Of a DNA stretch of 64,000 nucleotides, positions 55,993 to 64,000 are shown piece by piece. The notes under the pieces are model-generated. The model saw nothing but the letters and a program-made list of their open reading frames with translations. It was not told the origin of the DNA and ran no database searches. Location: the NCBI RefSeq assembly GCF_003268395.1, contig NZ_LQXQ01000003.1, positions 86,004 to 150,003 on the forward strand, in the 5' to 3' direction. This DNA comes from Acinetobacter sp. CFCC 10889 (GTDB taxonomy: Bacteria > Pseudomonadota > Gammaproteobacteria > Pseudomonadales > Moraxellaceae). The position numbers were made by a program, and so were the translations under genes. The first letter of the stretch is position 1. Each line of letters opens with the position of its first letter.

Positions 55993-58257
55993 TTAAAATT
56001 TAGCTCTTAAAGTTAATTTTACATTGCGAGGTTCGCCGTAACGGTTACTTGTATTGGTAATATAAGAATAATATTTTTTATCAAATACATTATTTGCATT
56101 TACTCCAATACTGACTTGCTCACTGAGTGGATAACTTGCCATTAAGTTGACGAGTGCATAAGCTTCTTGTGATGTCGGTTTTGTCGTATAACGCCCAACT
56201 TTCCACTCACTTTGATAGTTTACCCCACCACCAATGGTCAGTTGATTCGGAAGTTTATAACTTGCAAATAATCGAGCGATATGTTCAGGAGTGGTTTCAT
56301 TAAATACACGACCTTCATTTTTAGGGTCTTTTGCGTATTCAGTGGTGTTATATGTATAACCTGCAATTAAATTTAAATTAGGCAGTACTTCACCGCGAAT
56401 TTCTGTTTCGATTCCTTCGCTAATTACTTTACCTGATGCTATTTTACAATAACCATCGGGTGTATTTTCTATACACTGACCAAGTGTAGAAAGATCATCA
56501 ATACTTCGATTAATTTGATTGGTTCTAAATGTTGCAAGAGAAGCAATCATACGATCATCATTGAAACCAGCTTTTATACCGACCTCGTAGACATTTCCTT
56601 GAATTGGGTCAAGTAATTTTCCATCCATATTTTTGACATTCTGAACAACAAAACTGTCGGTATAGCTGGCATAGGCAGTGATCAAGTCATTGATGTCATA
56701 AGTCAATCCAAAATATGGTGTCAGTACATTGCTTTTTTTGTACTGTGTATCACGGGCAGGCTTTCGTAGACCATCTACATTACTTGTATATTTAGATGAA
56801 TATTCATAATTGCTTTGACGTACACCAGCAATTAAATTCAATGGATCTAACAAATTCCATCTTGAGGTAATATATAAACCAGATTGTTTTGATTCTTCAT
56901 CTGATCTACCGCCATCCATACTGTAACGTGATTCACCTGAGGGTAATTGGTATGGCTTATATGTCCATAAGTCAACGAGATATCGTGATAAAGGGGCTGT
57001 ACCTTGTGATGTGGTCCAAAGTGAACCATCAGCTAACATGTTGTCAAAACTGGTCCATTGTCCAGGTATTTTACTTTGGTAATAATTACCACCAATAACC
57101 AATTCGTGTTCACGACCAAATAAGTTAAATTTCCCTTGAGTAAAGAGATCAAAAGCATTGATATCTTGTTGATAACGATATGCGTATTTATTGACTGTTG
57201 CTTGAGGATCTTCTTTGGTGGTATTGGCTGCAAGGCTTAAGCTGGTAAAGCGCATATCCATGTCAATATTGGCATTAATATAAGATGCTTTGACCAACCA
57301 ATCGTCATTAAGTTTATGAGTTAAATCAATAAATGCTTGAGAATTCTTTTTATCCCAAAAATCTCGATAATCACAACCACAATTGTCACGATCTAAAGCT
57401 AAATCAGAGCCATCTGAAAAACGTGGTAACCCCCCAACTGGTACAGCATGTTCTTTTTGCTGAGAAAATCCAACATTCAGCAAAGTGGATGGCGTGAGAT
57501 CCGCACTGATAATTCCATATAATACATTGGTGTCACGTGTTACAGCTTTCATCCAAGAATCACCATCTTGATAAGCTGCGACAAAGCGACCTCGAACAGA
57601 GCCTTCTTGGTTGAGTGGACCAGATAAATCAACCTCTCCACGAATGGTATTCCATGAACCATAACTGACACTACCACTGCCTTGAAAATGCTCTGTTGGT
57701 TTTTTACGGATTAGATTAATCGCACCTGAAGGCTCGCCTGATCCTTGCATAAGTCCAGCAGCACCTCGAATCACATCAATACTTTCAATGATTGCCATGT
57801 CTGGTTTAGATGCTGCGACATTAGAAGCATTGATTGCAACACCATCAAATTGAAGTAAATTGGAATTCCAGCCATCACCTAAATTGAATCCCCGAATTGA
57901 AAAGTTAGTTCGTTCTGAGTTATCACCTGTAAGAATGATTCCAGTAGTATTTTGTAATGCATCACCAAGGTTATTGAAGCCCATATCTTCAATCTGTTTA
58001 CGATTAATAGTCGTAACGGATTGCGGAGTTTCTTTTACATCAAGGTTAAGTTTTGCAGCAGTATTGGTCTTTTTCTTGAGATAGCCAACATTATTAGCTT
58101 GAGTTGCTTTAAACGTTATCGTTGGTAGTTGTGAAATATCTTCACTAGAAACTTGGTTGTTTTCAGCAGCGACTGTCATTTGAGAGAAAATACTTACAAT
58201 AGAGACGCAGAGCAAATTCTTTAGAAAAATCGGATACTTGTTAGGGAGTGAATGCAT
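55993..58257 (-). CDS. TonB-dependent siderophore receptor
   Basis: 754 residues from ATG 58257 (MHSLPNKYPIFLKNLLC), signal peptide ending near AAEN. Plug domain: KETPQSVTTINRKQIEDMG, NLGDALQNTTGIIL, SIRGFNLGDGWNSNLLQFDG, SIDVIRGAAGLMQGSGEPSG. Beta-barrel ends in LTLRAKF with terminal Phe. Outer-membrane importer of an Fe(III)-siderophore, probably catecholate or hydroxamate; ligand not determined. A near-perfect Fur box upstream indicates iron repression. Confidence 0.9.
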   Translation of the reverse strand: MHSLPNKYPIFLKNLLCVSIVSIFSQMTVAAENNQVSSEDISQLPTITFKATQANNVGYLKKKTNTAAKLNLDVKETPQSVTTINRKQIEDMGFNNLGDALQNTTGIILTGDNSERTNFSIRGFNLGDGWNSNLLQFDGVAINASNVAASKPDMAIIESIDVIRGAAGLMQGSGEPSGAINLIRKKPTEHFQGSGSVSYGSWNTIRGEVDLSGPLNQEGSVRGRFVAAYQDGDSWMKAVTRDTNVLYGIISADLTPSTLLNVGFSQQKEHAVPVGGLPRFSDGSDLALDRDNCGCDYRDFWDKKNSQAFIDLTHKLNDDWLVKASYINANIDMDMRFTSLSLAANTTKEDPQATVNKYAYRYQQDINAFDLFTQGKFNLFGREHELVIGGNYYQSKIPGQWTSFDNMLADGSLWTTSQGTAPLSRYLVDLWTYKPYQLPSGESRYSMDGGRSDEESKQSGLYITSRWNLLDPLNLIAGVRQSNYEYSSKYTSNVDGLRKPARDTQYKKSNVLTPYFGLTYDINDLITAYASYTDSFVVQNVKNMDGKLLDPIQGNVYEVGIKAGFNDDRMIASLATFRTNQINRSIDDLSTLGQCIENTPDGYCKIASGKVISEGIETEIRGEVLPNLNLIAGYTYNTTEYAKDPKNEGRVFNETTPEHIARLFASYKLPNQLTIGGGVNYQSEWKVGRYTTKPTSQEAYALVNLMASYPLSEQVSIGVNANNVFDKKYYSYITNTSNRYGEPRNVKLTLRAKF

Positions 58258-58272
58258 GATTTTTTCCAATTT

Positions 58273-58291
58273 GATAATGATAGTTATTATC
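58273..58291. promoter_or_regulatory. Fur box
   Basis: GATAATGATAGTTATTATC matches 17 of 19 positions of the Fur consensus, 16 bp upstream of the receptor start. Further TATTATTATC-like sequence to the right could hold a second unit. Confidence 0.88.
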
Positions 58292-58467
58292 AATATTATT
58301 ATCAATAAGTCAATCTGGCAGTATTTAAAAATATGCTGGCATTAAATAAATTGATTATTGATATAAATAATAGGTGATTATGCTAACGAGGATTTTTTCG
58401 GAGTAGTTTAAAGAAAACGGAGATATATTATTGTGTGAATGATTAAAGAAAGATCCCATCCTTTAAG

Positions 58468-58593
58468 ATGTTTGAACCCACTCCGTCACAGATACATAGT
58501 AGTTTTATTGTGATTGGATCTGTGATTCCAACTTTAATTTTGGCAGTGTTATATCGCCATAGTGGAAAATGGAAATCACAACTCTTGGCTTAA
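58468..58593 (+). pseudogene. Short ORF, possible gene remnant
   Basis: 41 residues: MFEPTPSQIHSSFIVIGSVI, one hydrophobic helix (IVIGSVIPTLILAVLY) and a basic end (RHSGKWKSQLLA). It looks like the tail of a membrane protein, as in small proteins that accompany siderophore receptors. No ribosome site is strong. Either a short gene or a decayed C-terminus. Confidence 0.3.
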
Positions 58594-58594
58594 G

Positions 58595-59401
58595 TCAGAC
58601 TTCAAAAGATTTTCTAAATTGATCAGGCGTCACTTCCATCCAACGCTTAAACATGGCAATAAAAGCCGAGGCATTGGCATAACCCAAATCTAGTGCAATG
58701 CCTTCAACGGTTTTTCCCTCACTTAACATGCTCATGGCTTTCATCACTTTTAAGCGTTGTCGCCATTCATTTAACGACATGCTCAGTTCTTTTTGTGCCA
58801 AACGCGCAAGGGTGCGTTCTGTGGTATTGATCTGCATAGCCAGTTCAGACAATGCACTTTGATCAGCTGGATTGTCATGTAGATAATTCAAAATTTGCTT
58901 GAGCGTCGGATGATCGGTATGTGGTAAATAACTTGCCACATATTGTGCATGGTGCAACTGATCAAGAAGCACTTGTAAGAGTCGTAAATGTTCAGCTGTA
59001 TCCGTAATCGGGTGTTGTTTTAAATGCAATAAAATCGCACTGACCAAAGGTGCTGTTAATAAAATCCCCGCCTGTTGTGGTAGCTGTTGGCATAATGACT
59101 CATGAATATATAAGGTTGCATGGGATACCGAGGTGCGGTTTAAACCACTATGTTGCAAATTCGGGGGTAACCACAAGCCATAAGGGGGCGGGGTAATATA
59201 GTTGGTTTGGTCAATATTCACCTCCATCACGCCATTAAAGGCATAAACAAATTCTCCCCAAGCATGCCCATGAAGTGGATAAATAGATAATGCAGGATCA
59301 TCTCGAAAATCAATCCAAAGCGGTGCTTCAATTTCATCATTGGTCAATAATTGAGTGTAATTTTCAGCTTGTAGGGCTTTTTTATTGATTTTATGGGGCA
59401 T
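58595..59401 (-). CDS. AraC-family regulator
   Basis: 268 residues from ATG 59401. N-terminal cupin with YPLHGHAWGEFVYAFNGVM and NLQHSGLNRTS; C-terminal double helix-turn-helix (LSELAMQINTTERTLARLAQ, GIALDLGYANASAFIAMFKR). Divergent from the EamA transporter over about 100 bp, so it probably controls that gene. A TTG at 59443 is not preferred. Confidence 0.85.
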   Translation of the reverse strand: MPHKINKKALQAENYTQLLTNDEIEAPLWIDFRDDPALSIYPLHGHAWGEFVYAFNGVMEVNIDQTNYITPPPYGLWLPPNLQHSGLNRTSVSHATLYIHESLCQQLPQQAGILLTAPLVSAILLHLKQHPITDTAEHLRLLQVLLDQLHHAQYVASYLPHTDHPTLKQILNYLHDNPADQSALSELAMQINTTERTLARLAQKELSMSLNEWRQRLKVMKAMSMLSEGKTVEGIALDLGYANASAFIAMFKRWMEVTPDQFRKSFEV

Positions 59402-59503
59402 CTGAAATTTGCCTGAATTTGAGGATGGTTTGTCTGTTCTCAAGTATATCTTATAAAAACGACAGGATTATAGTGGTGTTATTGTTCTGTTGAGATAAAT
59501 ATC

Positions 59504-60427
59504 GTGGATATGCGTAAAGCACTTGATGCCAAAGCATCAGGTTTAATGATCATGTTGTGTATGATTTGGGGTTTGCAACAAGTGGTACTCAAGCTTGCAG
59601 CCGTAGATATTGCACCAATCATGCAAATCGCAATTCGATGTGGGCTTTCTGCATTGATGGTTTATCCATTGATTCGACTTCCGCAAGGCGTGAGCTTATT
59701 CTCCAAAGATTATTTACTGGCAGGGATGTGGTTGGCATTTTTATTCTCAGCCGAATTCTTTCTCGTTGCAGAAGCTTTACGTTTTACTTCTGCATCACAT
59801 ACCGTAGTTTTACTGTATACCGCACCGATTTTTGTCGCATTGGGGCTAAATTGGAAATTTGCCTCTGAACGACTTTCAGCTTTGCAATGGACAGGAATCT
59901 TCATAGCCTTTGTGGGGATTGTTGTTACTTTTATGGGCAAAGATAGCCAAACTGGGCAATTCTCTAAAGTGCTTTTGGGCGATGCGATGGCTTTACTTGC
60001 AGGGATCATGTGGGCTTTAACCACGATTTCATTGCGTTTAACCAAACTTGCCGAAGCGCATCCGACACAAACTTTGTTTTATCAGTTGATGGGCGGTTTT
60101 ATTCTACTCATGCCTTTGGCTTTTGCTTTGGGGCAAACTGAAATTCGTTGGACTTTACTCACCTTTTCAAGTTTGGCTTTTCATACATTCATTATTTCTT
60201 TTGCTAGTTTGATGATTTGGTTTTGGTTATTGAGAAATTACTTAGCCAATCATCTTGGGGTGTTTTCATTCCTCACACCGTTGTTCGGGATCGCATTCGG
60301 TATTATTTTCTTAGATGAAAAGCTTGAAGTGAATTTTATGATTGGCACTGCTTTGGTGATGTTGGGAATTTTAGTGGTGAGTTTACAAGGATGGATTCAA
60401 CGTAAAGTATTGCACATTTCTGAGTGA
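59504..60427 (+). CDS. EamA/DMT-family transporter
   Basis: 307 residues, ten predicted membrane helices in two EamA repeats (GLMIMLCMIWGLQQVVLKLA and DAMALLAGIMWALTTISLRL). Exports amino acids or small metabolites in related proteins; substrate unknown. GTG at 59504 or ATG at 59510 may start it. Confidence 0.82.
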   Translation: MDMRKALDAKASGLMIMLCMIWGLQQVVLKLAAVDIAPIMQIAIRCGLSALMVYPLIRLPQGVSLFSKDYLLAGMWLAFLFSAEFFLVAEALRFTSASHTVVLLYTAPIFVALGLNWKFASERLSALQWTGIFIAFVGIVVTFMGKDSQTGQFSKVLLGDAMALLAGIMWALTTISLRLTKLAEAHPTQTLFYQLMGGFILLMPLAFALGQTEIRWTLLTFSSLAFHTFIISFASLMIWFWLLRNYLANHLGVFSFLTPLFGIAFGIIFLDEKLEVNFMIGTALVMLGILVVSLQGWIQRKVLHISE

Positions 60428-60453
60428 TCTTATTTTCAATGTATTGTGTGGTT

Positions 60454-60513
60454 ATTCTCAAATGCAAGATTCTCAAATACAAGATTCTCAAGTGAAGCAT
60501 GCACTTGAGAATC
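60454..60513 (+). repeat. Triplicated 15-mer ending in a hairpin
   Basis: Three head-to-tail copies starting ATTCTCAA (60454, 60469, 60484). The third copy forms a 12-bp perfect stem with 60502-60513 (loop AAGCATG). It lies between convergent EamA and yihY genes; may be a weak terminator. Confidence 0.6.
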
Positions 60514-60538
60514 GTATTATTTATTGACAAATAATCAG

Positions 60539-61783
60539 CTATTTATCATCTAAAATGGTTGAAAGTGGAATAGATAACTTCGCTGCCAAATATTCATCAG
60601 ATTCGATCAAAGCAGGTCCTATACGCTGCATCCAAATATCATCAGCATGGATATTTCCAACATCTTGTTGGCTTGGAAGTGGGTAGGGTAAGGCTTTATA
60701 GAATGTCCAAAAATCAATCGTATCTAAATTACGTGCCAGTACATATTGGTTATTATCTGTACGTGTAACTAAATTTTGTTTTTCCAACATGACCACATAA
60801 GCTGGCCAACGTCCGATTTCACCACGACCTAAGATTTTTAACACTTCTGCATCTGTGACAACATCACCCGTTTTTTGCTTTTGATAAAATAATTCTAAAA
60901 CATCTAATAACATTAGCGTTGGATGGCGTGTTTGATTTTTACCCGAATGAAAGGCAGTAAGTGCATAGCTGATTTCAACACCAAGTAGCACAATATTCCA
61001 TGACATAAAAATCCAAAGTAGGAAAATAGGCACTGCTGCAAAAGCCCCATACACAATGGTATAACTGGTAAAATTGGTCATGATAAAGCCAAACAAATTT
61101 TTCAGTAATTCAAACACAATGGCACTAAATAGACCTGAAATGGCAGCCGCTTTAATGGGGACGCTACGGTTTGGAATCGTCCAATATAAAATAAAGAAAC
61201 CTAGAACTGTTAAGGCAAAAGAAATGATCCACAATAACGCAGAGCCATCCACTTGATAGCCTGCAAAGTTATTACTGAGGACATTCATAGAGGCAAGTGT
61301 TGAAGAAATGACAAAGGCGCTACCCAGTAAAATAGGACCTAGGGAAATAATCGTCCAATAACGCATAAAACCCACAATACCATTGCGAGTTTCTTGCACT
61401 CGCCAAATGCGATTAAATACAGTTTCGATACTGGTTAACATCATCACAGTGGTGACAAAGAGAAAAAGCACCCCGATCGCAGTTAAATTACTGGAGTTTT
61501 GGGTAAAAACATTAAAGGCTTTATCAAAGGCAATACTGGTTTTTGGTAGAAAATTGCTATAAATCATTTGTTGAAGCTGTTGTCGAGCGGGTTCTAGTGC
61601 TTTAATCGAAGAGATAATCACCAGAAAAACCGTTAACATCGGTACAACAGCAAATAGCGTGGTATAGGTTAAAGAACCAGCCTGATCACGACAACGATCC
61701 GCTTCAAAACGGCGAATAACAAACAAGATAAACTGAAACCAAGTTTTGTCATAAAAGGGAAGTTTTTTCAGTAAATCCAGCAT
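60539..61783 (-). CDS. YihY-family inner membrane protein
   Basis: 414 residues. Formerly named RNase BN. Six membrane helices in the first 290 residues with AGSLTYTTLFAVVPMLTVFL, the ATVMMLTSIETVFNRIWRVQ-like TVMMLTSIETVFN, and FLLWIFMSWNIVLLGVEI. The C-terminal 130 residues form a soluble winged-helix-like domain. Function unknown. Confidence 0.85.
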   Translation of the reverse strand: MLDLLKKLPFYDKTWFQFILFVIRRFEADRCRDQAGSLTYTTLFAVVPMLTVFLVIISSIKALEPARQQLQQMIYSNFLPKTSIAFDKAFNVFTQNSSNLTAIGVLFLFVTTVMMLTSIETVFNRIWRVQETRNGIVGFMRYWTIISLGPILLGSAFVISSTLASMNVLSNNFAGYQVDGSALLWIISFALTVLGFFILYWTIPNRSVPIKAAAISGLFSAIVFELLKNLFGFIMTNFTSYTIVYGAFAAVPIFLLWIFMSWNIVLLGVEISYALTAFHSGKNQTRHPTLMLLDVLELFYQKQKTGDVVTDAEVLKILGRGEIGRWPAYVVMLEKQNLVTRTDNNQYVLARNLDTIDFWTFYKALPYPLPSQQDVGNIHADDIWMQRIGPALIESDEYLAAKLSIPLSTILDDK

Positions 61784-61896
61784 ATTTAATCTATCTCAAT
61801 TTATTTTCATCGTGTTTATTCAGCTTTACTGTTACAGCTTAACCAAAAATACAGCAAAATACCGTATAGTTTTCTTTTTCACATGTTTAAAAAATT

Positions 61897-62490
61897 ATGC
61901 AAACCTATGTTTTAGTTCTGTATTACAGTAAATATGGTTCAACCAAAGAAATGGCGCATTTGATTGCAAATGGTATTGAAGCCGCAGGTATTGCTGTAAA
62001 AATTCGTACAGTGCCCAATTTATCAACTGTTGTGACAGAAGCACAAGCCAGTATTCCAGAAGAGGGTGATATTTACTGTACCTTGGATGATTTGCAAAAC
62101 TGTGCAGGTTTGGCACTCGGTTCTCCAACACGTTTTGGTAATATGGCTTCGGAAATGAAATATTTTTGGGATCAAACCACAAGCCTTTGGCTCAATGGTG
62201 CTTTGCATAATAAGCCAGCTTGTGTATTCACATCATCTGGTTCGATGCATGGCGGTCAGGAAAGTACGCTTTTGACCATGTTACCGCCATTGTTCCATCA
62301 CGGCATGATGATCATGGGGTTAACCAATGCCAATCCAGCATTATCGAATACCAAATCAGGCGGAACGCCGTATGGTGCAACGCATGTCAGTGGTCCACGC
62401 CATGATCAAAGTTTAAGTACAGATGAAAAGTCATTGTGCGAAGAGCAGGGTAAGCGTTTGGGGGAAGTGGTTAAAAAACTGAATTCATAA
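61897..62490 (+). CDS. wrbA: NAD(P)H:quinone oxidoreductase WrbA
   Basis: 197 residues. Flavodoxin-fold FMN enzyme reducing quinones by two electrons. FMN loop YYSKYGSTKEMA, middle GSPTRFGNMASEMKYFWDQT, and YGATHVSG. It has slightly different loop lengths from E. coli WrbA (198). No ribosome site near the ATG. Confidence 0.92.
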   Translation: MQTYVLVLYYSKYGSTKEMAHLIANGIEAAGIAVKIRTVPNLSTVVTEAQASIPEEGDIYCTLDDLQNCAGLALGSPTRFGNMASEMKYFWDQTTSLWLNGALHNKPACVFTSSGSMHGGQESTLLTMLPPLFHHGMMIMGLTNANPALSNTKSGGTPYGATHVSGPRHDQSLSTDEKSLCEEQGKRLGEVVKKLNS

Positions 62491-62507
62491 GTATATAACA
62501 TTGGATA

Positions 62508-62547
62508 TATTCTCTTGTTATATGCAGCTCACTTTAACAAGAGAATA
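62508..62547. other. Perfect 13-bp hairpin after wrbA
   Basis: TATTCTCTTGTTA/TAACAAGAGAATA with 14-nt loop, 18 nt past wrbA. No T tract. Confidence 0.5.
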
Positions 62548-62710
62548 GTCACTAAAAAGCACGTTTGTATCAATTTAAAAAATTGGAAAATTATAACACT
62601 CATTAAAATACCCATTTTTAGTTATATAAATATTCACTTAAATTCCCTTTAATAGCTGTGTTTTTGATCAGTGTTGTTAATACGATAATTGAATAAGGAG
62701 GGAATGAGTG

Positions 62711-62896
62711 ATGAAGCTATTTTTAGCTACAATGATGATGTGTGGTGTAGGCTTATTTACAGTAAATACAGCTTTTGCAGCAGGAGATATTGTCTATGTA
62801 TTGGATTTTCCTGAAGTGAAAGAACAGGAAAGTCAGTATTTGGCGATACAAGCACATACTGTAATTATTGAAAATAAAGCAAAAATTTTTAACTAG
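62711..62896 (+). CDS. Small exported protein
   Basis: 61 residues from ATG 62711; AAGGAGG lies 8 nt upstream, one of the best ribosome sites here. Signal peptide MKLFLATMMMCGVGLFTVNT, cleavage at AFA|A, leaving a 38-residue secreted peptide (GDIVYVLDFPEVKEQESQYL). Family not recognised. Confidence 0.6.
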   Translation: MKLFLATMMMCGVGLFTVNTAFAAGDIVYVLDFPEVKEQESQYLAIQAHTVIIENKAKIFN

Positions 62897-62918
62897 AATG
62901 ATTTTTGTTTGAAGAATA

Positions 62919-62949
62919 TTTAGAAAGTGATGTCGCTTCACTTTCTAAA
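62919..62949 (+). terminator. Terminator after small exported protein
   Basis: 12-bp perfect stem TTTAGAAAGTGA/TCACTTTCTAAA with 7-nt loop; T run is short. Confidence 0.55.
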
Positions 62950-62970
62950 ATTTAATTTAGAATGCACATA

Positions 62971-63387
62971 TTATTTTTCTGAATCGTGATCTATTTGTAC
63001 TGATTGAGCATTTATATGTGTATCGGTTGTTGCCTTAAAACGGTGTTTGCATTTTTTACATTGGTAATCTAAATAAATATTTTGATCAACGACTACGCCT
63101 GCTTTTTTACCAAAACGATGTCCTAAGAAACCACCTGTAACCCCAATACTGATTGCACCGACAAAAGTACCAATCGTTGCACCCATAATCACACCCAGTG
63201 GTCCTGCAACAGTGCCAATCGCAGCCCCAACTGATGCACCTGAAGCTGCACCGCCCACAGTTCCTGCCGCAGCACCTGCTGAACTTAACAGTACGCCACC
63301 AGCTTTTTGTAGTAGTTGTTCATGGTCACGCTTTTCGATTTCAGTTGAACCACATTTTGGGCAGATTACAACAATTTCATCAGTCAT
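62971..63387 (-). CDS. Glycine-zipper protein with split zinc ribbon
   Basis: 138 residues. N-terminal ICPKCGSTEI (C-x2-C), then a Gly/Ala zipper (about 30-90; GAAAGTVGGAASGASVGAAI) forming membrane-type helices, then YQCKKCKHRFKA (C-x2-C), so the two zinc half-sites flank the hydrophobic region. Function unknown. Single gene. Confidence 0.65.
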   Translation of the reverse strand: MTDEIVVICPKCGSTEIEKRDHEQLLQKAGGVLLSSAGAAAGTVGGAASGASVGAAIGTVAGPLGVIMGATIGTFVGAISIGVTGGFLGHRFGKKAGVVVDQNIYLDYQCKKCKHRFKATTDTHINAQSVQIDHDSEK

Positions 63388-63557
63388 TGATCAGTACTCA
63401 TCTCGGACAATGTCCATTTGTCTTCGTATATAATGTTGAAGTCATTCAATTTTTAGATTGAAACGAAATAACTATTTCAATCTAATGACATGTTGATTGT
63501 AACCGAATCAAAGTTTTGATTTTTATCATTCATGTAACAAACTTAAATAATTTTTTA

Positions 63558-64000
63558 TTATTTTTCAGGTGTTAAATAAATTTTTCCAACATTGATTTTA
63601 TTGAAAATATGCGGGGAGTTTTTTTCATCAGGGACTTGTTGCCAATATACTTCGGAATAGTCATAAATTTTCCCTTCATAGCCTTCAAAGGCGATATAAA
63701 TTTGCAATGGACCTTCTAACTTACGGATATTGGGTCTAAAAAATTGATAATGAATTTCAAATGCAGGTAATTTAAATTCACCCTGTGCAGATAAGGTTTT
63801 TTGGAAACGATCATCCGCAGCGATATAATAACCAATATCGCCAGTTTTATGTGCTAGAGCTAGTCCTGTGTTTTGATCATACAAAGCACCCACTGCTTCT
63901 GGATGTAAATAAATCGTTTTGATTGGGGTTAGTAAATATGCAATAACCCCTGCGCAGGTCAATAAAAGCAGTAAGATTTGAATTATTTTTGGTGGTGTAT
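63558..64000 (-). CDS. Hypothetical protein, 5' end outside window
   Basis: The frame is open to the right edge (codons PPKIIQILLLLLTCAGVIAY), so the gene begins outside. N-terminal membrane helix, then a soluble domain (IYLHPEAVGALYDQNTGLAL, ending GKIYLTPEK). Not recognised. Confidence 0.55.
   Translation of the reverse strand, partial: TPPKIIQILLLLLTCAGVIAYLLTPIKTIYLHPEAVGALYDQNTGLALAHKTGDIGYYIAADDRFQKTLSAQGEFKLPAFEIHYQFFRPNIRKLEGPLQIYIAFEGYEGKIYDYSEVYWQQVPDEKNSPHIFNKINVGKIYLTPEK

Noticed and set aside
1..64000. CRISPR arrays, insertion sequences and prophage
   Set aside because: No regularly spaced repeats, transposase, integrase or phage structural gene was seen.

Overview
The window looks like chromosomal DNA of an Acinetobacter-type gammaproteobacterium (Moraxellaceae). 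Reasons: AT-rich intergenic DNA, a single long S10-spc-alpha ribosomal block, an AlmA-type long-chain alkane monooxygenase that I recognise from Acinetobacter, YheV/PrlC and SdhE/YgfX gene pairs, and many Acinetobacter-style lipoproteins. I do not assign a species. I see no insertion sequence, prophage or CRISPR array.

Layout. 1-1406 (minus): three overlapping genes, HNH nuclease, an orphan protein and a minimal nucleotidyltransferase; this is the most accessory-looking stretch and the best candidate for an undescribed system. 1.5-8.7 kb: housekeeping genes plsB, tesB, a dicarboxylate/amino-acid symporter, a predicted metal-dependent hydrolase and engB. 8.8-10.3 kb: an intact NsrR-type regulator beside a broken flavohaemoglobin gene that still has a convincing NsrR operator. 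10.4-16.4 kb: HerA-like ATPase (DUF853), a VWA lipoprotein, a PLP-dependent cystathionine lyase-type enzyme and a class I glutamine amidotransferase. 16.5-30.3 kb: rpsJ to rplQ with secY and rpoA, all plus strand, with RNA hairpins at three junctions. 30.4-35.0 kb: almA, a TetR regulator, a PhyH-type dioxygenase and an acyl-CoA dehydrogenase, suggesting use of long-chain alkanes or lipids. 35.1-40.7 kb: sdhE/ygfX, a 42-residue membrane protein, a TatT-like lipoprotein, a rhombosortase and a very large TRAP permease. 40.7-47.1 kb (minus): yheV, prlC, a membrane protein and rnr. 47.3-52.6 kb: tRNA-Ser, two tRNA-Arg genes, a four-gene polar amino acid ABC transporter and a third identical tRNA-Arg. 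52.7-64 kb: exported proteins, a FAH-family hydrolase, a Fur-box-controlled TonB receptor, a divergent AraC/EamA pair, YihY, WrbA and small exported or membrane proteins, the last one cut by the window edge.

Functions that probably work together: NsrR with its operator (target now decayed); AlmA with fatty acyl oxidation; ABC permeases, ATPase and binding lipoprotein as one importer; TatT with the TRAP permease; and the AraC regulator with the exporter it is divergent from. All family assignments come from reading protein sequences and recalled family motifs; no database search was run.
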